A DNA stretch of 64,000 bases from Petunia secreta (Eukaryota; Streptophyta; Magnoliopsida; Solanales; Solanaceae), in NCBI GenBank assembly GCA_029990175.1, contig JARKIP010000022.1, positions 24,588,001 through 24,652,000 of the forward strand, in the 5' to 3' direction. The notes below the pieces were generated by a model that was not told the DNA's origin, made no database searches, and saw nothing but the letters and a program-made list of their open reading frames with translations. The translations under genes and the position numbers were made by a program. Shown in pieces: positions 23,987-34,845 of this stretch. Position 1 is the first letter of the stretch, and every line of letters starts with the position of its first letter.

Positions 23987-24543
23987 TGTATTGGGTGAAA
24001 ATTGTCACCTTCGATCAACACCTCGAGATGGTAGACCGAAGGGAAAACGAGCTGATGCTCCGAAGAGAAGTAACCGATCTCGTGATTGAGTCACCGAAGT
24101 CAATTTCCAACAGTATGACCAAAGACAAGTTAGACTTCGGGCTTTGGCGACATGCCATCCTACCCGAACAGTAAGGTCAGACGACCGAAGCCTTGAGCCA
24201 AGGCTTCGGTTACTACCTCGGTTCCAGCGGCTTTGCAGCCCACTACTTTGCCCCACCAACTTCTCCATATTGCTGCTCAGATCGTGGGGAATGCACTTGC
24301 TGATGGTGGAGAACGTGGGCAAGGCTCTTAGGCCTATAAATAGTAGCTCATTTTGTATTATAGGGATCCAGAAATTTGTACTGAAATGCTGTCCAAATTT
24401 GTAATCGCGTTCATATATTGCAATACAGTTTATTCTCTCGTTTTTACATCTTTTTCACGTGTTATTTCAACTTTGATACGAAGAATTGCTTATATCCGAA
24501 ACCAAATTCGATTTTTGTACCTAAACTGATTTAGGCTCATACA
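23987..24543 (+). repeat. E3 5' LTR
   Basis: TGTATTGGG...CATACA, with a TATA box (tataaata, 24335-24342). It differs from the 3' LTR by roughly 6 percent on a rough hand count, so E3 is clearly older than E2. Confidence 0.9.
24184..24210. repeat. Perfect 12-bp inverted repeat in the E3 LTR
   Basis: ACCGAAGCCTTG, a 3-base loop, then CAAGGCTTCGGT. It lies about 125 bp upstream of the TATA box. The 3' LTR keeps it unchanged at 34485-34511 despite divergence around it. Confidence 0.85.
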
Positions 24544-24565
24544 AATTGGCGCCATCTGTGGGGAT
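24544..24565 (+). other. E3 primer-binding site
   Basis: 'ttggcgccatctgtgggg' begins two bases after the LTR end. E6 has 'ttggcgccgtctgtgggg' in the same place. Which tRNA pairs here was not checked. Confidence 0.75.
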
Positions 24566-24632
24566 ATAAGCAGTAACGCTTTGTTCCAAAGTTCCAAATC
24601 CGTTCTTTGTCAAAAGTTTGCGACTCAACGTT

Positions 24633-26872
24633 ATGGCTGATAACGATAACAATGGTAACAATAACGATCAAGTTGACGTTCCACTGAACCAACAACCCCT
24701 CGCCCCAATGACAACTGAAGAATTCCAAATGTATGTTGTCACCACGCTAAGAGCTCTCCAAAGTAAACAGGATGAGCAAGCTAGTATCAATGCCGAATTT
24801 CGCGCTTCACTGGAGGTGAGGAATAGCGCTGCCCCAAACAGTGCCCAGCCTTCGGCTCCTGGTGGAGGCATCCCGCCCTTCATTCCTCCGGGTGCGATAA
24901 CAGGGGGACCTCACAATGGGGCCACATCTGGGGGCTCGGGGAACAACCCAACCGCCACGCCACACTTCGGGATGTTTCCCACCGTGGCGGAAACAACGTC
25001 CTCGGTCGACGTTGAAAGAATGAGTAGAGAAATCGAGGCTCGCATTGAGGCGCGTGTGGAAAAGAGCCTCTAAGGCCTGCCAGGGATAACGAAGGAGGAG
25101 GATGACCTCGACATCGATCAGTACAGGGAGCAACCCTACAAGCCCGAAGCGGCTCCAGCCCCAACTCCCCCGGGCTTCAAACTTACATTCCTGAAGAAAT
25201 ATGATGGGACAACTGATCCCAAGGAGCACATGAAGGAGTATATGGCCATGGTAAAAGGCAACGACTTGACGGCCATGCAGCTCGAGTCGATGTTCTTAAA
25301 GAAGTTTGGTCGGTCGTTGGAGAAGGGAGCTCTTCGGTGGTATTTGTGTTTGCCAGCGAGGTCAATCTCCTCGCTTAAGGAAATGTCCAGCGCCTTTGTC
25401 AAGGCTCACACCGGGGCGCAAAAGATCCTCCAGAGGAAGGAGGATATATGTGAGGTGAAGCAGCGGCCCGGAGAGCCACTTAAAGAGTTTCTTGAGCGAT
25501 TCCACGCTGAACGCATGGAATTGCCTCGGATGGATGATACCTTGGCCATCATGGCATTTGAAAAGGGTATCTAAAATAGTCGCAACTCAGGCGCTGCCGC
25601 TGAATTGCGTAAAGAATTACAACAATATCAGGTCCTGACGTGGGAGGATCTGCATAGACGCACTTACTCCAAAATCAAATTGGAGGAAGCTGAGTTCAAG
25701 AACCGAGGTTATCAACAACATAACCGAGGTGAATATTCAAATCGCGCCGAGGCGCCACGAAGTAACTCGAAGGGGAGGTACGAACCTTACACTTCGACGA
25801 GGCAGCATGTTAGCCAGAGGTTGGGAAACACCCTCGGTAATTCATACCCAGCCTCTCATATAAGCCAAAGGCTGGGGGGGGGGGGAAGGTTCAACCCAAC
25901 ACGAACCAAAGAAACCCCTCGAGCTCCGCTTCGGTCCCTAGAAAGGATCTTCCTCGGATCCAAGATTATAACTTCAACATATCGACCTCGGAGCTGGTCA
26001 ATGTTGTCAAGGGGACAGCCGGGGCAAGGGTTCCAAAAGATATGAGGACCCCGGCAGACAAGAGAGACCACAATCTGCATTGTGAGTTCCACGCATATTA
26101 TGGCCACAGAACCGAGGACTGCAAAGCTTTGCGCCTCGAGGTAGCCCACCTACTGAAGAAGGGAGTCTTGGCCGACTTCCTCATTGACAAAGGGAAAGAC
26201 AACTTTTCCAAGAACTGAGGTGATGGACAACCACCTCGAGCTCCACCCCCGGAAAGAGTAGTGAATGTTATAACCGGGGGGTCAGAAGTGAACGGCGTGA
26301 GCTTCGCCGTAGCCAAAAAGTTTGCTAAGCTTTCCATCACCATGGAGAAAAGAACCCGAGTTGGAGGCTCGGGCAATGATATTGTCTTCGACGACGATGA
26401 CTGTGATGGGATGATGTACCCTCATCACGACGCTCTAGTTATCATGTTGAGGATCAATGACTCTGACATCAAAAGAGTCTTGATCGACCCCGGTAGCTCA
26501 GTTAACATAATCAGCTACGGGGCTGTTAAGAAGATGTGGCTGAAGGGTGAAGTTGTTCCCAAGTCAACAGTGTTAGCTGGCTTCAGCTACTCCACGGAGA
26601 AAACATTGGGTGAGATCACACTCAAAACATTCACCGAGGGGATTACCAAAGAAACACTGTTCCAAGTTATGCCCGAGGATCTAGCTTACAATGTGATCCT
26701 CGGAAGGCCATGGATCCACTCCATGGAGGCTGTCCCCTCCACTCTACATCAAGTGATAAAATTTCCTACACCTTGGGGGGTTCGATCAATCAAGGGGGAG
26801 CAACGAGTAGCAAGGGAGTGTTATTCGATTGCGCTAAAGAGTGGAGTCGCCCCGGTTGGGCCAAAACAATAG
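24633..26872 (+). pseudogene. E3 gag-protease, multiply broken
   Basis: Begins at ATG 24633 (MADNDNNGNNNDQV) and ends at the TAG 26870-26872. The N-terminal half is Gly/Pro/Ala-rich; the gag core (FLKKYDGTTDPKEHMKEYM, LEKGALRWYLCLP, EPLKEFLERFHAERM) spans about 25190-25560. A zinc-knuckle-like CEFHAYYGHRTEDC lies near 26080. The protease (about 26440-26720) keeps the active-site motif IDPGSS and the late NVILGRPW motif. Damage: TAA at 25071, TAA at 25572, a frameshift at a G12 run (25874-25885) and TGA at 26217. E6 shows sense codons at the first, second and last of these sites. Gag builds the particle; the protease would cut the polyprotein. Confidence 0.85.
25874..25885. repeat. G12 homopolymer causing a gag frameshift
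   Basis: E6 reads a short Gly-codon stretch here, while E3 has twelve G and loses frame. A run of this length is also prone to sequencing error. Confidence 0.7.
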
Positions 26873-26878
26873 CAACGA
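26867..26878 (+). promoter_or_regulatory. In-frame TAG between protease and pol, candidate readthrough site (E3)
   Basis: CAA-TAG-CAA-CGA. Codons on both sides are in one frame: protease ends GPKQ and the frame then runs open through 26987 into RT. E6 has CAA-TAG-CAA-CTA at the same place. The tobamovirus-type leaky stop is TAG-CAR-YYA; E6 fits fully and E3 departs only in the last codon. Confidence 0.6.
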
Positions 26879-29800
26879 CTGGATTCGGGGTCAAGCGGGG
26901 AGGACGCCCGAGGAGAAGTCGACAAGGTTCCAGCTTGCGTCCAAGAGCCTCGGAAGCAAAAGGCCGAGGACTCAAGTATTGAAGGGTTGGAATCATTCAC
27001 TCTATTGAAAGACTTTCTCGATAGGAAAGTATTTGTCGGCTCGGAGTTGGACCCAGAGTCGAAAAAGGCAATCATAGAAGTTTTAAAGTCCAACCATGAT
27101 TGTTTTGCGTGGTCACATTCAGACATAACGGGTATCGATCCGGAGATCATGACCCACAAACTGAATGTAGACCCAAAATTTACCCCGGTGAAGCAGAAGA
27201 AAAGACCTCAAGCCGGGGTAAAAAAGAAGGCGATCGAGGACGAGACCGCCAAATTGCAAGAAAACGGCTTCATTAGAGAAGCGAGATACCCCGAGTGGCT
27301 GGCCAATGTTGTGGTTGTGCCGAAGAAGAATGGCAAGTGGAGAATGTGCGTAGATTACACTGACCTAAAAAAAGCTTGCACTATAGACTCATATCCACTA
27401 CCACAAATTGACAGGTTAATAAACTCCACGGCTGGACACAAACTATTGACTTTCTTGGATGCATACTCGGGGTATAACCAAATTCTCATGGACTCAAAGG
27501 ACGAAGAGAAGACCTCGTTCATCACAGACCGAGGTGCCTTCTGTTACAAAGTGATGCCCTTCGGTTTGAAGAACGCCGGGGCGACATACCAAAGGTTGGT
27601 GTGTTGCATGTTCAAAGAGTACATTGGGAAGTCTATGGAAGTTTACATAGACGATATGCTCATCAAGTCGATCCGAATGGAGGATCATTTGAATCATCTG
27701 TGGGAAGCTTTTGCTGTATTGAGGCAATATGGTATGAAATTGAACCCTGAAAAGTGCGCCTTCGGCGTAGGATCAGGCAAGTTCTTGGGTTTTATTGTCT
27801 CCGAACGAGGAATCGAAGCCAACCCAGATAAAATCAGAGCTATTGAGGAAATCCCCGAGGAGCTAACCGGGGTAAAGGAAGTTCAACGCTTGACTGGCCG
27901 AGTCGCTGCTTTGAGTCGTTTCATCTCAAGGTCTTCGGAGCGATGCCACAAGTTCTTCTCCGTTTTGAGAAAAGACAATCACTTCGAATGGACATCAGAG
28001 TGTAAACAAGCGTTGAAAGATTTGAAACAATATTTGGCTAACGCACCGTTGCTTGCCAAGCCAAAGGAAGGAGAAACATTGCTGGTATATTTAGCGGTGT
28101 CCGAGGTGTCAGTCAGTGTTGTGCTGGTTCGGGAGGAGGCAAACAGCAGCCCATCTATTATGTGAGCAAAACACTCCTCGATGCTGAAACCAGGTACCCA
28201 CACTTGGAAAAATTAGCACTTGCTTTACTTATTACTGCTCGGAAACTACGGCCTTATTTTCAATGTCACCCAATAGCAGTAGTTTCAACCTTCCCCTTGA
28301 GGAATATATTGCACAAACCAGAGTTGTCAGGGAGGTTATCCAAATGGGCGGTAGAACTAAGCGAGTATGACATTACTTATCAACTTCTGACTGCCATTAA
28401 GTCCCAAGTCTTGGCAGACTTCGTGGCTGATTTCAGCATCGGTATTTTGCCCGAGGCGGAAAGGGAAAGCTTCATGGCAAAAGGATCCCCTTCGGGATTG
28501 TGGGTACTATACACCGATGGGACAACGAACTCCAAAGGTTTGGGGTTAGGCATTGTATTGAGGGCACCCACCGGGGAAAAAGTCAGGCATTCGGTTCGGT
28601 TAAAAAAGGTGACCAACAACGAAGCTGAATATAAGGCAGCTCTAGCAGGTTTGGAGTTGGCTAAAGAAATAGGGGTTGAAAGAATCGAACTGAGGTGTGA
28701 TTCACAATTGGTAGTCAACCAGATCCTCGGTGATTATACGGCTCGAGAGCCCAGAATGCAGCTATTCTTGGAACGAGCACAAAGGATATTAGCACAGTTC
28801 ATAGAATGGCAAATTAAACAAGTGCCTCGGGAAGAAAATACCAAGGCTGACGCTTTGGTGAACCTTGGTTCGACGGTCAATGAAGCCCACTCGGGGACTG
28901 ACTCGGTGGTTCGGTTGCTGTCAGCTCAAATGAGAGAGATGAAGTTGCAAGTTAATTCGGTGGATAACCGTTGGGATTGGCGAAGTAAGTTCATCTCCTA
29001 TTTCGACTCGGGGACTGTCCCCCAAGATAAGAAAGAAGCAAGAAAGTTGAGGACCCAAGCAGCCTCGTATCACTTTATCGAGGGCAACTTGTACAAAAGG
29101 TTGTACTGCGGCCCGATGGCCAAATGCTTGGGTCCCGTGGAGGCTAGGTATGTGATGGCTGAAGTGCACGAAGGCGAATGTGGCAACCACTCGGGGGGAA
29201 AATCCTTAGTGCGTAAGTTGTTAAGAGCTGGATATTATTGGCCCACAATAAGTGCCGATGTGAAGGCCTTCGTGCAAAAATGTGATAAATGCCAACGCCA
29301 TGGGCGGATGATCCACCAACAGGCTGAGCCTCTTCATTCGGTGGTATCACCATGGCCCTTCATAAAATGGGGAATGGATGTCGTGGGACCATTACCCAAA
29401 GGGAAAGGTGGTGTTCGTTTCATCTTAGTGTTGACCGATTACTTTACAAAATGGGTGGAAGCAGCGGCTCACACCGAAGTAAAGCAAAAACAAGTAATCG
29501 ACTTCATCAGAAAGAATATAATCTATAGGTTCGAGGTACCAAGAGAAATTGCTTGTGACAACGGTAAACAGTTTATGGGGGCAGCCATCACCGATTTCTT
29601 CAAGCAATGGGAAATCAAAAGAATTGCTTCGACTCCCTATCACTCAAGTGCTAATGGCCAAGCTGAGTCTTCAAACAGGGTCATAATTGAAAATTTGAAG
29701 AAAAGACTCGACGAGAAGAAAGGTCCTTGGCCCGAGGAGTTTCCGGGGTATTATGGGCTATGCGAACAACTGAGAAGAATAGCACCGGCGAAACCCCTCT

Positions 29801-30212
29801 CTCACTAGCCTATGGCATGGACTCTCTCATCCCCGTAGAAGTTGGCGAACCAAGTCTTCGGTATGCTCACACAGTCGAAGACGCTAACCAAGAGGCAATG
29901 CGCATTGAGCTAGATTTACTCGAAGAGAAGAGGGAATTAGCTTTGGCTCGGCTTGTTTCCCAAAAAAGGCAAATCGAGGCTTACCTCAACAGGAAAGCTA
30001 AATTTAGAGACTTCAAGGTTGGAGATTATGTGTTGAAAACTGTGAACCAATCAACAAAGGAGGATAACGGGGGGAAGCTTATTTCAAATTGGGAAGGACC
30101 CTATAGAGTTAAAGCAATTGTTGGAAAAGGCTCTTACCAAATCGAGTCTCTTCAAGGAGAACCCGAACCTCTGAATTGGAACATCTCCCATCTGAAGCGA
30201 TACTACTTTTAG
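26873..30212 (+). pseudogene. E3 pol: RT, RNase H, second RNase H, integrase (two frameshifts)
   Basis: The frame is open from the TAG to 28165. RT (about 27180-27800) has KWRMCVDYTDL, FLDAYSGYNQI, MPFGLKNAGATYQ and the catalytic YIDD at 27644-27655. RNase H follows (to about 28430). A 4-bp deletion near 28140, compared with E6, shifts the frame. The second, archaeal-like RNase H (28495-28880) has LYTDGTTNSKG, NNEAEY, CDSQL and ENTKADAL. Integrase has the HHCC zinc finger (HEGECGNHSGG...CDKC, 29167-29300), the WGMDVVGPL and DNGKQF motifs, and ANGQAESSN. A 1-bp deletion near 29747 moves the remaining C-terminus (29760-30212, LAYGMDSLIPVEVG to HLKRYYF) into another frame. It would copy and integrate the element if intact. 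Confidence 0.9.
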
Positions 30213-31000
30213 CCGAGGTAAATACCTTTCAATTCTTTTCCAATTAAACAGCCCCGAGCCGAATAATGCTCCCATGGCGTCTCTAAAAAATGTACTAACT
30301 TGCTCCTCGTTCCGTCTTTTTGCTTGACCTTTTCAGGAAGCGAACCGAACCGATTCCAGTGCTCGAATCTTCACCAAGATTCAGAACCGAACACTAGGGG
30401 GGGAGAGAGAAGGGTTGATAACAAGGTCGACATCGAGCCTCCCAACCGAAGCTTATCTATCCGACAAACGGGGACTCACGCCCGAGGATTAGATTTAGTA
30501 CATTGTAATTAGCCCGATAGCGGCGTGCTTTTATCGAAATTTTATCTTTGTTTTTTCTACCCAAGGTCCGTTTCGGCTTGGTTTCATGTAAACAGCCCTT
30601 TTCGGGCTCGTGGATATCAATAAAATGACTTTGTTTCCATTCATATAAAGTGACTTTGGATTCCATTCATTTTACTTATATAAACCGTGCACACCGAAGC
30701 TGCACAATGCATCGACTCGAGGGCGAGACGTCGTCCTAAGTTTGCACCGATTGAATTTAATCTAAGTCTTGCAAGCATATCATTTATTTCCAAAAGTGTT
30801 CAGTATATATGAAAAGCCAACACACGAAACTCACAAAGCAAAGTCTTTCATTAAAAGCCCGAAGGCTGGGATTATTTACATCCAAAAAATGACCCGAAGG
30901 TCCAAAACATAAGCATAAAAGCCCGAAAGCTAATGTTCACAAAAGGCACGAAGGCCCAAAAACAAAGGAAGAACATTAAAGTATTTGCAAAATATAAAGG
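30213..31000. other. E3 interval between pol and the antisense gene
   Basis: Non-coding. A plus-strand AATAAA is at 30619-30624, and a minus-strand AATAAA (plus TTTATT) is at 30783-30788. The two ORFs converge on this space. Short 'cccgaa(g/a)gc' words recur at 30858-30955. E6 has the matching interval at 57433-58141. Confidence 0.6.
30783..30788 (-). terminator. Candidate poly(A) signal of the E3 antisense gene
   Basis: AATAAA on the minus strand, about 215 bp after the antisense stop at 31001. E6 keeps an equivalent at 57974-57979. Plant poly(A) signals are loose, so this is only suggestive. Confidence 0.4.
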
Positions 31001-33919
31001 CTACGCCCCATCGACATCTCCACTGCCCTCTTCAGCGCTATCGCCCTCATCATCTGATCCTTCGCTCGAAGGGAGTTCATCCACAATCCTTTGGGCCTCG
31101 GCAGCAGCTTCCCTTACTTTGACAATTTCGTCCTCAAGCACTATCTCCCTGGCCTGAACCTGTTCAAGTGCGCTAAGCCTGGTTTTGACAATGGCCCATG
31201 TTTCTTCAAACTTCGCCCTTGTTGCCCTAACCTCGGCTCGCTCATTAAGGTATGCGACTCTGCCTTCGAGCTTGGATACTTTTCCCCGAAGGGCTGGCAC
31301 TTCATCCATTGGCTTTGCAGCTCAACGAGTTTAGCATTATACGCCCCAAGCTTGCTACGATACTTTTCGCCCGTTTCAAGCACCTCGGTCTTGGCCTTGA
31401 ACAATTCGGCCTCAAGGCGCGCATTTTCATGGCTCAACCTCGAGCGTTCAGCAGTAAATTCACTTGTCGCAGCTTGGACACGAGCTTCAGCAGACTCCAC
31501 AGCTACCCGAAGGTCAGCCTCAGCTTTCGCCGAGGCTTCATTAGCGCATTCTAGCTCATTGTTCAGAATTATGAATGGAGTCTCTAGCTCGGCAACTTGC
31601 CCCTTGAGAACCTTCTTTTGATCATCCCAAGCGGCGGCAGCTGCTTGGAGCTCTTTAGCTCGGTCGCGCTCAAGGTGAACAGCTTGCAGCGCAAGGACCA
31701 AACTCTGCGTTTGAAACACGATGTCAGAACCCGCACAATAGTGAGATCAACCATATAAAATGCAAACTTAAACTTACCCGAAGAGCTGAAGCGGCGGAGA
31801 CGCCCATCAAACTCATGGGGCTGAGGTTCCGAAGGGCATGAGCTTCGGCGGGGCCAAGCAAGCCATCAAGGGACATGAAATCCTCTTTCGTAGCATCTAG
31901 CAAGTTAGCATCGGGGTATATCTCCAAAGTCCGAGATGCAATGTTGGTGGGGTTCGGCAAGGCTCGAGAAGCTTTAACCGTGCTTTTGATCAGGCCTTCA
32001 CCCACTTTGGCCTTGCCTTTTCGCTTTGCTGCTTCTTGATCAGACTCATCCACATGTATGACCTAGGTCGTCCCACCAACTTCAGGCCTCGCTTCAGGAA
32101 CGGACTCGGAGGCTAGATCTGGCCTCTCCTCGGGGACCAGAGGAGGGAGCTCTTCATCGCTGGGTACGTCAACAAGTCCCCGGCTCTTTGTGCTCATCGC
32201 TTCGGCAACAGGAGCAACAACCTCTTCTACCCGAGGGCCTTTCGCTTTGGTCGCCCGCTTCGAGGTGACCCTCTTCCTTTTAGCACCTGGGGAAGGGAGG
32301 GAAGCAACTTGTTTAACATAAGTGTGTGTGGTAGTGGAAATGCAAGAAAACCGACCCAAGAAAACTTCTTCACCTTGTGAGGTCCCCGGGCTAGATAAAC
32401 CCTTAGCATTGTCATCGATGAGCCGCTTCGCCACGGTCGCCATTTGGGCAACGCCCTCGGCAATGTTGAGCACTGTCCTCTCTTTCTTTTTCTTCTCCTT
32501 CTTGCCTCTTTCCTCTTCCCCCCCCCCCCCTCGACGTCCATCTCTGCTTCTTCTTCCTCGTCGGCGTCTCTCATAGCCTTGCTTGGAAGACCTGCATGAA
32601 TATATCAAACCAAGAGAAATTAGAACCCAATAGCCCGAAGCGAGTCCAAAGGACCAAAGTCATCAATGACTCACCATGCCTCTTGCACGCCCATCGGTTC
32701 TCTTCCAAACCGGCCAACACCATCCATTGCCGGTCGGGGCGCGTCTTCATTTGCATTGCCTTAGTAACCCACTCGAGCAAATTCCTTGGTGGGTTAACTT
32801 GGACTTTTTCAGCTGCAAACCAAAGATGAAAGAGTGAGCAACGGTTATGACAATTCAAAAACCGAGGGAAGAGCGGAAGCGGGCACTTACGTTGGGCATT
32901 CCATACTTTGGGAAAGCCAGGTTCGGTTGACAACAACCTCGTGGGGATGAGCACGTATCGATCGTTCCAACCTCGATCCCCGTGGTCTTCGCTCTTACTC
33001 AAAATAGCGTAAGAACCCTGAGGCAGAAGAGCAACTACCCCAGCTTTGTGGAAGTAAGGATAATAGAGTGAAATTAAATGTTGAAAAGTGAAAGGCAAAC
33101 CGGCTTTGTTACTCAAGTACTCGAGGGCTTGGACGACCCTCCAAACCCCTGGCCTAAGTTAGGCTAGGCAGAGATTGTAAGATCTGCAAAATACATCGAT
33201 GATGGGATGTACTGGCAAGTTGAACCCAATGGTGAAAGGGTAGGTGAAGACCGAAGAATACCCTTCAACATGCGCAGACACCGCCGAGCCAGGTGCGGGG
33301 ATTCTGATATCCACCTCGGGCCCCCAACGGCAATCAGCCCGAATAGATTCAAGCCTCTCTTCGGTTATGTTACTCGGTGTGATGTGGACGGGAATGTTCC
33401 TCTTTTTCCCCTTTTGGGCATCTGACTGGGCGTGAACCTACAAATCTTTGTTGTTGTTGATCTAGAAGGAATCACCAATCGAGGGTCGATTTCAACCTCG
33501 AGAGGAATTTTCCTCTTCGATTTCTTTGACGGCCCAGCCTCGATCTCGCCTCAGGGGTCGCTTGTCCCACTCACCTCGGCGACGCCAACCGAGCTGCCCA
33601 CCTCCTTCGCACTGGTGACGTCATCACCCCCAACGTTACCCTCATCCCCCACGCGATCGCCATCGCCTGTGTCATGCCCTGCATGTAGATCCACTTCAGC
33701 CCTATCACGGTCGGCCCTCTCCTTCCGCCTCTTGGGAGCGGGAGCGGCAGATGTGGCCTCACCGCCACCACCTGCTTCAACCACCTGCAATGGTGGCACA
33801 GATACTATAGCTTCATCGTTCATAGCCATGGCAGTGAAACGCTCTGTCCTTTCACCAGAGTCGCTTGAGCCATGGCCAGAGTTAGTAGCGGAGACAGTAG
33901 CGGACATGATGACAGTCAA
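31001..33919 (-). pseudogene. E3 antisense gene with four short introns, unknown function
   Basis: Exons read right to left: 32891-33919, 32675-32812, 32374-32591, 31778-32286, 31001-31704. Introns of 78, 83, 87 and 73 bp all start GT and end AG (donors GTAAGTG, GTGAGTC, GTGAAGA, GTAAGTT). Exon 1 starts MTVIMSATVSATNSG, has a low-complexity acidic part, then VFTYPFTIGFNLPVHPII, RSYNLCLA and SEDHGDRGWNDRYVLIP, the segment resembling the plant 'putative gypsy type transposon' domain. Exon 2 ends in CKRH. Exon 3 is highly charged; exon 4 has KRKRV. Exon 5 is a long coiled coil with an acidic tail after VDELPSSEGSDDE. Damage: stop at about 33550, frameshift near 33400, a stop in NLCLA-stop, a C13-run frameshift, a TAG at 32063 and a frameshift near 31310. 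Antisense extra ORFs are reported for Tat elements; the product's role is unknown. Confidence 0.72.
32518..32530. repeat. C13 homopolymer inside antisense exon 3
   Basis: Thirteen C on the plus strand (G on the antisense message). Before it one frame is open (MRDADEEEEAEMDVEG), after it the other (EEERGKKEKKKK), so it marks a frameshift. Confidence 0.75.
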
Positions 33920-34043
33920 AGAGAGAAAACGTTAGAGACAGAGTTTAAATGCAGAAAGCAATTGATGCAATGGCGAGTCTAAAGCTCTATGTTCTTCTGA
34001 TAATGCAAAGTTTCAAGTGAAGCGAGGGAAGGTGAAAGTGAGG

Positions 34044-34052
34044 TATTTATAG
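34044..34052 (-). promoter_or_regulatory. TATA box of the E3 antisense gene
   Basis: Minus-strand 'ctataaata' about 125 bp upstream of the first ATG (33919) and about 235 bp inside from the 3' LTR. The matching site in E1 is 17729-17737. Confidence 0.6.
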
Positions 34053-34268
34053 TGTTTGCACACGTGCAAGTGGGGAAAGCTAATGATGACTGAAATGTTG
34101 GAGAAAACAAAAAGACGGCGTGACCGTTCGGAGACCTATCAAAAGCCGCCATGTAATGCGGAACGGCGACCCGATAGATGTGCGATTTTTGAAATTCGTG
34201 GATAGGGTTTTGCCACGTCGATTTCCCGCTTAAATTCATTCCACTCCTCGGCGACTTCGACGTCTACC

Positions 34269-34287
34269 GAGGAGTGGGGGGACTATC
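34269..34287 (+). other. E3 polypurine tract
   Basis: 'gaggagtggggggactatc' directly before the LTR start TGTATTGGG. Confidence 0.75.
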
Positions 34288-34845
34288 TGTATTGGGTGAA
34301 AATTGTCGCCTTCGGTCAACACCTCGAGATGGTAGACCGAAGGAAAAACGAGCTGATGCTCCGAAGAGAAGTAACCGATCTCGTGATTGAGTCACCGAAA
34401 TCAATTTCCAACAGCATGACCAAAGACAAGTTAGACTTCGGGCTTTGGCACCATGCCATCCTACCCGAACAGTAAGGTCAGACGACCGAAGCCTTGAGCC
34501 AAGGCTTCGGTTACCACCTCGGTTCCAGCGGCTTTGCAGCCCACTACTTTGCCCCACTAACTTCTCCATATTGCTGCTCAGATCGTGGGGAATGCACTTG
34601 CTGATGATGGAGAACGTGGGCAAGGCCCTTAGGCCTATAAATAGATGTTCATTTTGTACTATAGGGATCCAAAAATTTTATACTGAAACGCTGCCAAAAT
34701 TTGTAATCACATTCGTATATTGCAATACAGTTTATTCTTTCGTTATTGCATCTTTTTCACGAGTTATTTCAACTTTGATACGAAGAATTGCTTGTATCCG
34801 AATCCAAATTCGATTTTTGTACCTAAACTGATTTAGGCCCATACA
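34288..34845 (+). repeat. E3 3' LTR
   Basis: 558 bp, TGTATTGGG...CATACA, homologous to 23987-24543 and keeping the perfect hairpin (34485-34511). Confidence 0.9.

Larger units (their letters stand above)
23987..34845 (+). mobile_element. E3: complete but decayed Tat-lineage Ty3/gypsy element
   Basis: LTRs of 557 and 558 bp (23987-24543 and 34288-34845), primer-binding site, gag-protease, pol with two RNase H domains, antisense gene and polypurine tract. The pol order PR-RT-RH-IN is Ty3/gypsy; the second RNase H after the first and the antisense reading frame are known traits of the Tat lineage. No matching 5-bp target duplication is visible (ctaaa on the left, atatg on the right). Several nonsense codons and frameshifts make it non-autonomous. 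It lies 480 bp upstream of the GDSL start codon. Confidence 0.9.

Noticed and set aside
32063..33116. Treating the minus-strand ORFs of E3 as separate single-exon genes
   Set aside because: Motif order and matching GT-AG intervals in E6 show that they are exons of one gene.
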